Below, one piece after another: positions 44,165 through 53,543 of a DNA stretch of 64,000 nucleotides; the first letter of the stretch is position 1; each line of letters begins with the position of its first letter. The translations under genes were made by a program, and so were the position numbers. A model generated the notes under the pieces. It was not told the origin of the DNA, made no database searches, and worked only from the letters and a program-made list of their open reading frames with translations. This DNA is from Sporomusa sp. KB1 (GTDB lineage Bacteria; Bacillota; Negativicutes; Sporomusales; Sporomusaceae), in NCBI RefSeq assembly GCF_007830295.1, contig NZ_VLKC01000002.1:3089963-3153962 (forward strand), written 5' to 3'.

Positions 44165-46048
44165 ATGGCTGAAGGTAATGAACAAAACCGAGATAACGAG
44201 CGTCGCAGTACAGCTGCTAACCAGACATGGCGTGGGACTGTCGGCAGAGCTTTTCAACGTTCCCGGCGTGGTGTAAAACCTAAGAAATTTACTCAAACAT
44301 TGCAGCGGCTATGGCAGTATTTTCAGCAAGAGCAAAGAATGCTTGCCATCATTTTTTCTTTAATTTTGGCCGATTCGGTGTTGGTGCTGACAGGCCCCTA
44401 TCTAATCGGGATAGCGATTGACAGCATGGTTGCTCCAGAACCTGCAGCTAGAGGTGGAATGCTGGAAGTATTGCTTTTAATTCTGGGTGTAACATACCTG
44501 GCTGACGGTCTACTGAGTTGGGGGCAGGGGTGGTTGATGGCTGGCATCTCACAGCGAGTAGTAATGCAGCTAAGAACAACACTTTTTGCCAAGCTGCAAA
44601 AGTTGCCACTTGCTTACTTTGATATTCATCCCCACGGTGAGTTAATGAGCCGATTATCAAATGATACGGATAATGTCAGTGGTACATTGTCTTATTCCAT
44701 CTCACACCTTATGGCGTCGTCCATCGCCATTACGGGATCATTTGTGATGATGCTGGTATTAAGTCCGTTGCTTACACTGGCTGCTCTGATTACGCTGCCT
44801 TTAGTTATTTTTTTGACTCGCATTATTTCTCGAAAAACCAGTGTATTATTTAAAGAAACGCAGGTCGAGCTGGGAAATTTAAATGCCCATATAGAAGAGA
44901 CGATTTCAGGTATCCCGGTGATCAAAGCTTTTAACCATGAGCATAAGGCCATTAATGATTTTAAGACTATAAATCGTAGACTTTGTGAAGTAGGAACAAG
45001 TGCACAAATCTGGTCCGGTTTTCTCATGCCGATAATGAATGTAATTACTAATATCGGATTTGGAGCTATTGCCATTGTTGGCGGTATGTTGGCGGTAAAT
45101 GATGTAGTCACTGTTGGTACCATTGCCAGTTTTATCAGTTATTCACGGCAATTTGTCCGACCCGTCAATGAGCTTGCCAATATTTTCAACACAGTACAAT
45201 CTGGGGTTGCCGGTGCTGAACGGGTATTCGAAGTTTTAGACCAGGCTGAGGAACCGCCTGATTTGCCTGAGGCCATTGAACTTATAGCGCCTAAAGGCCA
45301 AGTGGTTTTCCAAAATGTCAGTTTCGGTTATAGGCCAGATGTGCTGATACTGCAAAATGTAAATTTTGTAGCTACAGCAGGCAGCAGCACCGCACTTGTG
45401 GGTTCTACCGGGGCGGGTAAAACCACCATTGTTAATTTGCTTGCACGTTTTTACGACGTTACCGATGGAAGGATTCTGCTTGATGGCAGGGATATCCGCG
45501 AGTATACGCGAGACAGTCTTCGCAAATGTTTTGGTATTGTGTTACAAGATACTTATTTGTTTTCCGGTACTATTAAGGAAAATATTCGCTACGGTAGACC
45601 AACAGCGTCAGACGCCGATGTGGAACGTGCGGCTAAACTAGCCAACGCCGATGTATTTATTAAACGTATGCCAGAACAATATGATACCAAGCTTTTAGAA
45701 AACGGCGGTAATCTAAGTCAGGGCCAACGGCAGCTTATCGCTATTTCCCGGGCAATTTTGGCAGAGCCATCGATACTTATTTTAGATGAAGCTACCAGCA
45801 GCATAGATACTCGAACAGAATTTTTTATTCAGGATGCCTTACGTAAAATTATGAATGGGCGTACTACGTTTATTATCGCTCATCGGCTCAACACTATCCA
45901 GGATGCAGACCGGATTTTGGTAGTAGAAAATGGTCAGATTGTTGAGCAGGGCAGTCACTGTGACTTACTGGCAGCAGAGGGTATATATGCTGCAGTGTTT
46001 TCTAATCAACTAAGGAATAAAGAAGATTTTGATATAATGAGGGAATAA
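44165..46048 (+). CDS. Heterodimeric ABC exporter, subunit 2 (degenerate signature)
   Basis: Half-transporter of 627 residues with a charged N-terminal extension of about 50 residues, six membrane segments and an ABC domain: GSTGAGKTT, a degenerate signature LSQGQRQL, and intact LDEATSSID. The altered signature faces the Asp-type Walker B of the partner, so the degenerate site is complementary across the two genes. It starts five bases after the partner's stop with GGAAGGAGA. YheH/BmrD-like. Confidence 0.9.
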   Translation: MAEGNEQNRDNERRSTAANQTWRGTVGRAFQRSRRGVKPKKFTQTLQRLWQYFQQEQRMLAIIFSLILADSVLVLTGPYLIGIAIDSMVAPEPAARGGMLEVLLLILGVTYLADGLLSWGQGWLMAGISQRVVMQLRTTLFAKLQKLPLAYFDIHPHGELMSRLSNDTDNVSGTLSYSISHLMASSIAITGSFVMMLVLSPLLTLAALITLPLVIFLTRIISRKTSVLFKETQVELGNLNAHIEETISGIPVIKAFNHEHKAINDFKTINRRLCEVGTSAQIWSGFLMPIMNVITNIGFGAIAIVGGMLAVNDVVTVGTIASFISYSRQFVRPVNELANIFNTVQSGVAGAERVFEVLDQAEEPPDLPEAIELIAPKGQVVFQNVSFGYRPDVLILQNVNFVATAGSSTALVGSTGAGKTTIVNLLARFYDVTDGRILLDGRDIREYTRDSLRKCFGIVLQDTYLFSGTIKENIRYGRPTASDADVERAAKLANADVFIKRMPEQYDTKLLENGGNLSQGQRQLIAISRAILAEPSILILDEATSSIDTRTEFFIQDALRKIMNGRTTFIIAHRLNTIQDADRILVVENGQIVEQGSHCDLLAAEGIYAAVFSNQLRNKEDFDIMRE

Positions 46049-46116
46049 CTGGGTGGTATATTTTTACCTAATTTAGCTCAAATTACAATATGTTCAACAA
46101 ATGGAGGTGCTTTGAG

Positions 46117-46332
46117 TTGCGGCAAAATAATCTCAACCCAAAAGAACGGGCTTACTTAGAAGGCGCGCTACAGATGGAAAATCTTTGTATTGCTAAATGT
46201 AGTGTTTATGCTGATCAATGTGCAGACCATGAACTGAAGAACATGCTGTTTCGTATCACCAAAGATAAACGTCATCATGCCAATATTATTAAACAAGAGC
46301 TTGGCAAGCCCGAATGGCAACATCAACAGTGA
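46117..46332 (+). CDS. Small ferritin-like / CotF-like protein
   Basis: Helical protein of 71 residues (NNLNPKERAYLEGALQMENL, then MLFRITKDKRHHANIIKQEL). The pattern of an amphipathic helix pair with Glu and His resembles short ferritin-like coat proteins. TTG start with GGAGGTG seven bases upstream; an upstream in-frame ATG at 46090 lacks a site. It lies 14 bases before the next coat-like gene, so they are one operon. Confidence 0.55.
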   Translation: MRQNNLNPKERAYLEGALQMENLCIAKCSVYADQCADHELKNMLFRITKDKRHHANIIKQELGKPEWQHQQ

Positions 46333-46345
46333 GGGGGAAATAATA

Positions 46346-46732
46346 ATGAGTCGCCAAAAGCAGTTTTCAACAGCAACTAAGAATCGACTTTCAGACTACG
46401 ATATGTTGCTGGATTTGATGATGACTGAAAAACACTTATCAAGCTTATATGACCAGTGTGTGCTGGAAGCTACCACGCCTATGGTAAGCGACGCTATTGA
46501 GCGTTTACAGGCTGATACTCATAATAATGTTCATACTCTTTTCATAGCTATGCAACAACATGGTTTGTATAATCCAGAACAAGCAGAGGAGCGTCTCCTG
46601 AATAGAAATCCCGTAGAGGCATATAAAAAATTTGACCTAACTTCGGAAAGTAAATACACAGGTTCTTCGGGATTACGCGGATCTGGCCGACGTGTGTCTC
46701 ATGGACAACGATGGGATAGCTTGACAAATTAG
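46346..46732 (+). CDS. CotF-family spore coat-like protein
   Basis: Protein of 128 residues matching the Coat_F pattern: LSDYDMLLDLMMTEKHLSSLYDQC, ATTPMVSDAIERLQADTHNN and MQQHGLYNPEQAE. Such proteins are helical bundles found on endospores of Firmicutes. ATG 46346 has GAGGGGGA upstream. No spore promoter could be called. It supports a spore-forming host. Confidence 0.75.
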   Translation: MSRQKQFSTATKNRLSDYDMLLDLMMTEKHLSSLYDQCVLEATTPMVSDAIERLQADTHNNVHTLFIAMQQHGLYNPEQAEERLLNRNPVEAYKKFDLTSESKYTGSSGLRGSGRRVSHGQRWDSLTN

Positions 46733-46846
46733 AATACAGAAGCCAACTTTCAGAGCAGGCAGTAACAGGCACGGAATATCATATATTTGCCAGGTCCAGC
46801 CAAAGGAATTTGCTTTAAGTGAATGACATCGACAAACGGCAATAGT

Positions 46847-46878
46847 TAAAACCGCTCATTCAGGAATGAGCGGTTTTA
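46847..46878 (+). terminator. Intrinsic terminator after the coat genes
   Basis: TAAAACCGCTCATTC (46847-46861) pairs with GAATGAGCGGTTTTA (46864-46878) around two bases. Confidence 0.75.
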
Positions 46879-47307
46879 CTATTCGCGGTCAAACTTATCC
46901 CGGTCCCCTGTATCAATTCCAATTATTTCAAAGTTCAAGTAATTCCGTGGTAGGATATGAAAGGCGGTTAAGATGAATATTATAGCCAAATAATTGAATG
47001 ATGTCAGTAAAAAGAGAAACTCTTGCTAAATATGTGTTAATTTAGCAGGAGATTTGTGCTTTGATGAGAAATAAATTAGTAATAAACTTAGGATTTAATA
47101 AGTATTAGGTGAATATAAATTGTTGTCTACCCGGCCAAGGGCCGACACTTCATGCTTGGAGTGTATCATGCCACTTAATACCAGAGAAGTTGTTTTATAG
47201 GCAAGAAGTCGTCTAAAAGCTGTATGCTTTTAAGACGACCTCTTGTGTTTGAATTTATAAAGAAAGTCTGACATAAAACGAGAAAAAATTCACAATGGGG
47301 GTGTGAA
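46879..47307. other. Intergenic stretch with two hairpins
   Basis: No gene is supported. A stem TTGCTAAAT/ATTTAGCAGGAG lies near 47023-47053, like a worn copy of the TCCTGC hairpin repeats. A stronger hairpin at 47207-47241 (AGTCGTCT-AAAAGC with GCTTTTAAGACGACCT) has one bulge and is followed by CTTGTGTTT; it may be a terminator. Confidence 0.5.
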
Positions 47308-47700
47308 ATGACTATTAAGGAAAAACAGACTATCGAATATCCGACCCGTAATGTGGCGTACTGTAACCATGGTATATGGATTGAACAGGTCGCTATAGAC
47401 AATCAGGCTGACTTTGAATGTGCGGTTTATTATGAGCCCTATGAAAACTCTGTATATAGTGGGGTGGTAGACGCTATTTATATTGATATTATTTCTTGTG
47501 GAAGCGGGGTTTACCGTGTGAATGGATATGCTGTTCGACCAGACGCTGATCGGCATGAAATCAAGGTCAGCGAATGGCATAATAGCTATAAGGAGGCTAA
47601 AGAGGCTGCGCTTAATTGGCTCCATAAAGCGAAGCAATTTTTATGTACTTCTAATGATAGCATAGATGGATATCCTAGTCCTTTACATATAGTACAATAG
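47308..47700 (+). CDS. Hypothetical protein (130 residues)
   Basis: I do not recognise this protein. It has no signal peptide or membrane segment, is rich in acidic and aromatic residues, and has alternating beta-like stretches (AVYYEPYENSVYSGVVDAIY, then IISCGSGVYRVNGYAV) followed by a charged helix (NSYKEAKEAALNWLHKAKQF). Coding is supported by a good GGGGGTG site before ATG, typical codon use and a perfect terminator 120 bases after the stop. It stands alone. Confidence 0.65.
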   Translation: MTIKEKQTIEYPTRNVAYCNHGIWIEQVAIDNQADFECAVYYEPYENSVYSGVVDAIYIDIISCGSGVYRVNGYAVRPDADRHEIKVSEWHNSYKEAKEAALNWLHKAKQFLCTSNDSIDGYPSPLHIVQ

Positions 47701-47820
47701 TACGGACTTAGAAATTATATAACATACTAAAAAGCTGGGATATAGATATATTTTAAGCCTTTATTTGAGAATGATTCTTTTTTGGAATAAAGGGGCTGCA
47801 AAAGGGCAATGGGGACTGAG

Positions 47821-47860
47821 AAAAGTCTACCATATCAGGATTGATATGGTAGACTTTTTC
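47821..47860. terminator. Intrinsic terminator, usable on both strands
   Basis: Perfect 17-base arms AAAAGTCTACCATATCA (47821-47837) and complement (47842-47858) lie between convergent genes. Confidence 0.75.
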
Positions 47861-47899
47861 TCCATCCAAGGTACTTCTTGCTTTCTATATCACAAATAA

Positions 47900-48196
47900 T
47901 TACGATTTGATCATCAGGTATGACTTCATTGGTTTCAAATTGAGCCCAAGATGTACTAAACCGGCAATAATAAATACATATCCTCCCCACTCATGTGCTA
48001 CTTTAGGGTAAAAAGATTTTTGACGTGGTTCTGCAGAATTGTTACCAGCAGTATTACTTCCAGCTTGTTGACTTTGTACCGTCTGATATTTTTCGGCGTT
48101 TCCCGGACCATGTCCGCCACCGCCGGTCATTTGCAGACCTGTTATTGATACAAGAATAAAAGCTAATGCAAGTATAATTGATGTAAATCTTCTCAT
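47900..48196 (-). CDS. Small two-helix membrane protein (DUF4405-like)
   Basis: Protein of 98 residues with two membrane segments (about 7-24 and 73-91) separated by a Gly/Gln/Asn-rich loop. HEWGGYVFIIAGLVHLGLN carries two His spaced along a helix, as in cytochrome-b-like DUF4405 proteins, so haem binding is possible. The first helix ends TGLQMTGGGGHG. RBS GGGGGAA. Role unknown. Confidence 0.6.
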   Translation of the reverse strand: MRRFTSIILALAFILVSITGLQMTGGGGHGPGNAEKYQTVQSQQAGSNTAGNNSAEPRQKSFYPKVAHEWGGYVFIIAGLVHLGLNLKPMKSYLMIKS

Positions 48197-48350
48197 TGAT
48201 TATTCCCCCTGTATAATGTACATCATTATTCATGATGTTTTCTCTTGCCTTACTATAAATATAGGATAACTTAGAACGATTAAATGATCATTAAACGAAG
48301 ATTAGAATAAGATTAAAAATGAGTTGAATTTGAATATACCCTATTTATGA

Positions 48351-48422
48351 AAGAGTCCTTATTTATTGCAGCATGCGCATAATCCGATTGATTGGTTGTC
48401 AGGGGATGAAGAAGCGTTTATT
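48351..48422 (+). pseudogene. Decayed fragment of a DUF255 thioredoxin-like gene (copy 2)
   Basis: Reads [15 protein letters not shown] then LSGDEEAF in one frame without a start, then loses similarity. It lies in the upstream region of the - strand gene at 47900 (gap 48197-48468, otherwise empty). Confidence 0.65.
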
Positions 48423-48468
48423 TGTTTGCACCTTAAAATATTGTCCCTGTGTTTCCCTTTGTCTAATT

Positions 48469-49575
48469 TTAAACAGAAAAAAATCTTTGTTTAATACATA
48501 ACAATGTGCTAATACAAACTCGGGAAAATGTTTTAAAAAATACGGTAAGCCAACAAAATGCCAATAAGCAGTAACAAAGAACCCCAAAAATTCTAATTTC
48601 TTCGCACTCCAAGTTAATAGAAATTAAATAAGTAGCAACTGTGTAAGCACCGAGGGGAAAGGTATACGCCCACCATGATATTGCGTAGGGTAAGTTATTT
48701 CTAAGGATGTAGGTAATAGTAATAACACTGGCAGCAATTAGCCACCAAAAACCGAAACCCCAGTAAATCAATCCAAAAATGTTAATAACAGGTATCCAGG
48801 TATTGTTCATAAATTGCAAGCTCGCATGTCCCAAATTCAAAAGGGAAACCGTTCCTGCGCCGATTGGCCCTAGATAAATCCAGATGGTAGGAATTAAGGA
48901 ACCAGGCAGTATGGGAGCAACAAAGAGTCGATAGAAACAGATTACCGCAATATACATGAAAAGAAAAAAACCCAATCCCCAAGATACAAAATTTATAAGA
49001 AGCATAACTTTTTGAAGGGTTTGGGGCCAATAAGGAATGAGAGGAGCTCCGGCAATGGGAACTACTATTAAACTTACCGGAGGCATAAACCAAGCTGGGT
49101 TAATATCTTCAATCGTTACCTTATTGAAATAATTTAGTGTTGGAATGATGACAGCTGTCGTTAACGACAATACAGCGCCGGTAATCCACAAACCTTTAGC
49201 GGTAGTTAGTGATAGATCTGTTCCAATATAACTAGGTCCGAATGTCATAAAGTCTGCTGCTAGCACTAAACATCCGATAGGCATTGTAGCATAGAATTGT
49301 CCTGTAATTGGGTGATTGAGATCTCTTAACGCATAGTCTTGATAAAAAAACCAACGAAGTAGCCACGGAACTATCAGACCAAGAAAAAGAACTATATTTA
49401 TGCCCCATAAAAACACTGCTGCATTGTTAAGTCCAGCCCAATAACATGCGTAGTTTTTACTAGCAAGGGCAAAAATTCCTGTTCCCATAACAGAAGCAAA
49501 CCAAGCTGGTGAAAGATTTCTTACCACTTGCGAAAAATAGTCATTTTGATAACCTACTTCGGATTGGATTTGCAA
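48469..49575 (-). CDS. TDT-family transporter (TehA/SLAC1-like)
   Basis: Membrane protein of 368 residues with about ten hydrophobic segments. It opens with [19 protein letters not shown], the signature region of tellurite-resistance/dicarboxylate transporters and voltage-dependent anion channels; [19 protein letters not shown] and [15 protein letters not shown] are further conserved blocks. It may export sulfite, nitrate-like anions or dicarboxylates; the substrate cannot be assigned. RBS AAGGAGTG. Confidence 0.83.
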   Translation of the reverse strand: MQIQSEVGYQNDYFSQVVRNLSPAWFASVMGTGIFALASKNYACYWAGLNNAAVFLWGINIVLFLGLIVPWLLRWFFYQDYALRDLNHPITGQFYATMPIGCLVLAADFMTFGPSYIGTDLSLTTAKGLWITGAVLSLTTAVIIPTLNYFNKVTIEDINPAWFMPPVSLIVVPIAGAPLIPYWPQTLQKVMLLINFVSWGLGFFLFMYIAVICFYRLFVAPILPGSLIPTIWIYLGPIGAGTVSLLNLGHASLQFMNNTWIPVINIFGLIYWGFGFWWLIAASVITITYILRNNLPYAISWWAYTFPLGAYTVATYLISINLECEEIRIFGVLCYCLLAFCWLTVFFKTFSRVCISTLLCIKQRFFSV

Positions 49576-49860
49576 ACTTCATCACTCCTTGATAATTAAT
49601 GAAAAGAGAGATGCTTAAGGTCATTCTCACGCCCAAATAGATTGACGTCTTGTGTTTTGTAAACTGTTACTTTCAACTTTAAGTACAATTTTACTTAGTT
49701 TAACCAGCAAGATCTCTACATTATCTTTTTATCTTTCTGGATTAATTTACGAAATCGCAGAGAAATGCTATTGTAATTCAAAAAATGTATTCTGGGGTAA
49801 ATTGCACACAAGCTTACTTCTATTGGTGGGCCAATAGAAGCCACAATTCTAGAATTAAAC
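49576..49860. other. Intergenic stretch with one inverted repeat
   Basis: No gene or clear promoter is seen. CTTCTATTGG (49817-49826) and CCAATAGAAG (49831-49840) form a perfect 10-base hairpin without a T run. Confidence 0.5.
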
Positions 49861-49887
49861 TAAAAAACCGCCTAATTATCAAGGCGG
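49861..49887 (-). terminator. Intrinsic terminator after the AraC-type regulator
   Basis: On the minus strand CCGCC, a 10-base loop and GGCGG are followed by TTTTTT (49867-49862). Confidence 0.7.
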
Positions 49888-49930
49888 GGTAATTAAACAT
49901 ACTCATTGTTTTTTTGATATTATACCATTA

Positions 49931-50878
49931 TTAAACAGTTCTATAGCTAGTGACGTGGCGGTAAGAGCTGGGAGAAATACCTATCTTTTTCTTGAAAACT
50001 CGTGAAAAATAATTTGAGTCATTATATCCTATTATCCTGGATATTTCAGATATTGAAATATTGGGATGAGTTTCCAAGAGTTCTTTTGCTTTTTCTAATC
50101 GAGTCTCCATTAAAAAGTTGGAAAATGATTGGTTGCGTACTTGACTAAATAGATAAGAAAAATATGTTGGACTTAAATGAACATGTTTAGCTACTTCTTC
50201 AAGAGAAAGCGGTTTTTTGAAATTTCTATATATATATATACTTGCTTGTTGAACAATTTGATGAGAATATTCTAATGAAATATTATTGGGGATTAAAGGG
50301 TTCCTTTCATTTATATCCTCTATAATGTTCGGACCTATCATTTTAGCAGTTTCACTTTTAATTCCTAATTTGATTAAACAATTACTAATATTATGTATGG
50401 ATTCACCTAATAGCATGATCTTATCACGTTTTATTACTGGAATTTTTTCATAAAGCTTGAGTAATTTTTTAGTATCCAAATGTAAATCCTTGACTTTTTC
50501 TTCTAGGTTACTCTGATTAAAAAAGTCGCTAATTCTTATCTCTCCTGTTGCAAGAGCTCCCACACAATTTGAGTCGCTATGAAGGGGAATTGCGAGTATA
50601 AATAATCCAGCATGGCAAGGAAAAAGATAGTGTTTATCCGGCTCAAAATACATGCATCTTGTCACGGAAGCTCGACATCGTTTAAGACCTTCTGGGCAAG
50701 AACGGATGAAGCGGCAATATTCGTTTTGAGGTCTTTTTTGGGGGGTAACAATATAATCCCCATTACAACTAACAAATTTAAGCCAAATCCGATGAAGAAT
50801 ACTAAAGCTATCCAATAATGGCAAAATGCCAACAAAGTCTTTATTTAAAGTTGCTTGATTAAATTTCAAGGCACACAC
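49931..50878 (-). CDS. PocR-domain AraC-family regulator
   Basis: Protein of 315 residues. The N-terminal PocR sensory domain has a Cys-rich pattern ([14 protein letters not shown], then [19 protein letters not shown]). The C-terminal double helix-turn-helix is typical AraC ([21 protein letters not shown] and [22 protein letters not shown]). PocR regulators control propanediol/cobalamin or hydrocarbon-type pathways, but no such genes are next to it. It may act on the divergent region or on the TDT gene downstream. Confidence 0.85.
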   Translation of the reverse strand: MCALKFNQATLNKDFVGILPLLDSFSILHRIWLKFVSCNGDYIVTPQKRPQNEYCRFIRSCPEGLKRCRASVTRCMYFEPDKHYLFPCHAGLFILAIPLHSDSNCVGALATGEIRISDFFNQSNLEEKVKDLHLDTKKLLKLYEKIPVIKRDKIMLLGESIHNISNCLIKLGIKSETAKMIGPNIIEDINERNPLIPNNISLEYSHQIVQQASIYIYRNFKKPLSLEEVAKHVHLSPTYFSYLFSQVRNQSFSNFLMETRLEKAKELLETHPNISISEISRIIGYNDSNYFSRVFKKKIGISPSSYRHVTSYRTV

Positions 50879-51022
50879 CTCTTGCTAGTTGGGATTCTAA
50901 TTATATTACAGATATTTTATTTAATTCCATACATTTACATAAACTCCTCCATATTTATGACGGTTTTTCTCTTTAACGAAAAATTGCTCTATACATTGGA
51001 TGAAATCGGTAGCAAGCACGTT

Positions 51023-51205
51023 AACCACCTGGCGAATGCGAAGAGTCCGTACTTATTGCAGCCTGTCCATAATCCGATAGACTGGTATTCCTGGGGCGAA
51101 GAAGCTTTCGCCAAGGCGAGAGAAGCAGATAAACCAATATTTTTTAGCTGCGGCTATAGTATGTGCCACTGGTGCCATATCCATTACAGTAACATTTTTC
51201 TTTAA
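51023..51205 (+). pseudogene. Truncated DUF255 thioredoxin-like gene (copy 3)
   Basis: The frame reads [20 protein letters not shown], then [17 protein letters not shown] and the redox motif MCHWCH, all typical of the first 60 residues of DUF255 proteins. It diverges right after CHWCHI and stops. It is joined to an unrelated open stretch upstream (from 50855) and has no good start, so it is a fragment. It is the least decayed of the three copies. Confidence 0.75.
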
Positions 51206-51249
51206 GCTCAGACTTGGCAAATTATACCATTGATAATGGTATAAAATAG

Positions 51250-51290
51250 ATAAAGTTCCTGCCGGATGCTATTTGTCAGGAACTTTATTT
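51250..51290 (+). terminator. Hairpin with T-rich tail (possible repeat copy c)
   Basis: ATAAAGTTCCTG (51250-51261) pairs with CAGGAACTTTAT (51277-51288), followed by TTTTTG. The TCCTGCCGG start resembles repeat copies a and b, and a loosely similar tail (TTGGAAATATAG) follows. Confidence 0.6.
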
Positions 51291-51406
51291 TTGTGGTCAT
51301 TGCTTATTGGAAATATAGATACCGATAAATTATTCGAGTAATAAAAACATGTCTTTCAAGGTGTGGGAGTATACTAGGTGTAGAATAATAACTAAAGGGG
51401 TTAACG

Positions 51407-52081
51407 ATGCGAATACTTGTGGTTGAAGATGATAATATTCTGAGAGAAGCAACGGTATCAATTTTATCCGGAGAAGACTACATAGTGGATCAAGCGTCGA
51501 CTGGCGATGAGGGGCTGTATTTAGCCGAGCAAGGAATACATGACTTAATTGTGATGGACATTATGTTGCCAGGGATTAGCGGCTTGAAGATTGTTAAAAC
51601 CTTGCGGAAAAATGGTTGTACTATTTCTATACTGCTTCTGACAGCAAAGGATAGTGTCGATGATCGTGTAATTGGTTTAGAGTCCGGCGCAGATGATTAT
51701 CTGGTGAAACCTTTTGCTATGCGGGAATTGCTAGCCCGAATAAAAGCTCTTATACGCCGTAAGGGCAATTTAATTATAGAGGATCAGATAAATTACGGTA
51801 ACTTATCGTTGAATAGCAAAGTAAAGGATGGTTTCGTTAACGAGGAGCCTCTTGGGCTGACTAACAAAGAATATGAAATTTTAGAATTTTTAACATTGAA
51901 TAAAGAACAGATAGTTACGCGGGATCAGATTTTTGATCGAATTTGGGGCTTAGATTCTGATATTTCAATGACCATTGTTGATATATATATACATTATTTA
52001 CGGAAAAAACTAATTGTTTATGGCTTAGATACTTTGATTCAAACCGTTCGTGGTGTTGGTTTTATGCTGAAGGAGAGTTAG
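51407..52081 (+). CDS. OmpR/PhoB-family response regulator
   Basis: Protein of 224 residues. The receiver has the acidic pocket EDD (7-9), phospho-acceptor Asp51 (VMDIMLPG), TAKD and the switch Lys in VKPF. The C-terminal winged helix has NKEYEILEFLTLNKEQIVTR and the wing TVRGVGFML. It is one base from the histidine kinase gene, forming a two-component pair. A TATACT at 51370-51375 may be the -10. The signal is unknown. Confidence 0.92.
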   Translation: MRILVVEDDNILREATVSILSGEDYIVDQASTGDEGLYLAEQGIHDLIVMDIMLPGISGLKIVKTLRKNGCTISILLLTAKDSVDDRVIGLESGADDYLVKPFAMRELLARIKALIRRKGNLIIEDQINYGNLSLNSKVKDGFVNEEPLGLTNKEYEILEFLTLNKEQIVTRDQIFDRIWGLDSDISMTIVDIYIHYLRKKLIVYGLDTLIQTVRGVGFMLKES

Positions 52082-52082
52082 T

Positions 52083-53351
52083 ATGTTTCAACGTACGCTG
52101 GCTCGATTGACAGTTATAAATTCATTTGTTTTCTTCATTATATATTTTTTATTTACTTTGATACTATACGGATATCTTTCTTACCGGCTATTCGATAGAG
52201 TAGATGAAGTCATGCGTTTGCACGCAAGTGGATTTAGATTAGCAAATGGGATCGTTGTTCCATTAGAACATCCAATTTTTGACCCGCGAATTTTTGTATT
52301 AGCCCGTAGCACAGATGGACGTATAGTAAATCCGATTCCTTTTCATGAGAACGAATTAAAAAATATTGATGAAATTACTTCCAACATTGAAGCTGGTGAG
52401 TTGAATACAAAAGATTATGAAGGCCATGTCTATAGAATAATGAGGTGGCCATATTCATATCAAGAAGATCTTTACGACAGTGCTGCAAATTTCCGAATTG
52501 AATCTGTCTTTGTAGTAAGTATTGTGGATTCGGAAGTGCAATTGCTCAATAATTTTTTATGGCTTATTATCGGTGGTGGAGTTATAAGTGTATTGGGTAT
52601 AATCGTAGCAGGGTTTCTTCTTGCTAAGCGGGCTATGGTTCCTATTCAGGAAGCATGGGAAAAACAGCAACAATTTGTTTCGGACGTATCACATGAATTG
52701 CGCTCTCCTTTAACGGGAATATATAGCAATGCCGAGCTGATGCTGCGGCATCCAGATGAGACTATCCGGGAAGAGTGTCATAGAATCAATACGATAATGC
52801 AAGAAGCAAAGCGAATGATCAAGCTAATAGCAAGTTTACTTACACTGGCGAGATCAGATGCCGGTAAGTCTGACATAAGCCTAAGTTTGATTAACTTAAG
52901 TGATGTTGTTAATGAGGTCATCAGCCATTTTGAAGTGTTTAAAGAGATAAATCATATCAGTTTAGTAGCTACTGTTGAATCCAATGTAGAAGTAGTAGCC
53001 GATAGGGATAGAGTGCATCAATTAATCGTAATTTTGCTTGATAATGCCTTTAAATTCACGCCTGCAGGCGGGCAGGTCACCATTGATTGTTATATAGCTA
53101 ATAGGAACGCCATAGTAAGCGTGCGTGATACGGGAATTGGTATAGCTCCTGAGAGCATTTCGTGCATATTTGACCGCTTTTTTCGGGAAGATAAATCTCG
53201 ATCAAAGAATTCTGGCGGAACCGGTTTAGGTCTATCTATAGCTAAGTGGATTGTCGAAAAGCATGCCGGGAAAATCAATGTGAAGAGTGCATTGGGAAAA
53301 GGAACAAAATTTACAGTTTCTATTCCAATACAAAGAAGACATCAGACATAA
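52083..53351 (+). CDS. Sensor histidine kinase
   Basis: Protein of 422 residues: membrane segment about 13-33, an extracytoplasmic sensor of about 120 residues, a second membrane segment (about 158-180), HisKA with His204 in SHELRSPL, and an HATPase domain with N box (LLDNAFKFTPAGG), DTGIGIAPE (G1), FFREDKSR and GGTGLGLSIAK (G2). It autophosphorylates and passes phosphate to the upstream regulator. The sensor shows no recognisable domain. The pair has no obvious target gene beside it. Confidence 0.92.
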   Translation: MFQRTLARLTVINSFVFFIIYFLFTLILYGYLSYRLFDRVDEVMRLHASGFRLANGIVVPLEHPIFDPRIFVLARSTDGRIVNPIPFHENELKNIDEITSNIEAGELNTKDYEGHVYRIMRWPYSYQEDLYDSAANFRIESVFVVSIVDSEVQLLNNFLWLIIGGGVISVLGIIVAGFLLAKRAMVPIQEAWEKQQQFVSDVSHELRSPLTGIYSNAELMLRHPDETIREECHRINTIMQEAKRMIKLIASLLTLARSDAGKSDISLSLINLSDVVNEVISHFEVFKEINHISLVATVESNVEVVADRDRVHQLIVILLDNAFKFTPAGGQVTIDCYIANRNAIVSVRDTGIGIAPESISCIFDRFFREDKSRSKNSGGTGLGLSIAKWIVEKHAGKINVKSALGKGTKFTVSIPIQRRHQT

Positions 53352-53484
53352 TCCATAGAAGATAAGTCTTCTTCAAAAAAAGGAAATAGGCGATTAAAAC
53401 ATTTTTAAATCTTGAGCTTAGCAACCGTTCAGGAGTTCCACGGTCGATGATTTTTGACGCTTATATATCTCTCCTGATAAACAG

Positions 53485-53518
53485 CAAAAAACGCTATTGT
53501 TGGCAATAGCGTTTTTTG
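53485..53518. terminator. Bidirectional intrinsic terminator
   Basis: AAAAAACGCTATTG (53486-53499) pairs with CAATAGCGTTTTTT (53504-53517) between convergent genes. Confidence 0.8.
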
Positions 53519-53543
53519 CCTCTATGAGATGGCTGATTAAAAA

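Noticed and set aside
49817..49840. Hairpin as terminator of the AraC-type gene
   Set aside because: No T run on either strand, and a better terminator lies at 49861-49887.
50855..51022. Upstream part of the open frame joined to the DUF255 fragment
   Set aside because: It overlaps the start region of the PocR-AraC gene on the other strand and has no similarity to DUF255 proteins; chance read-through.
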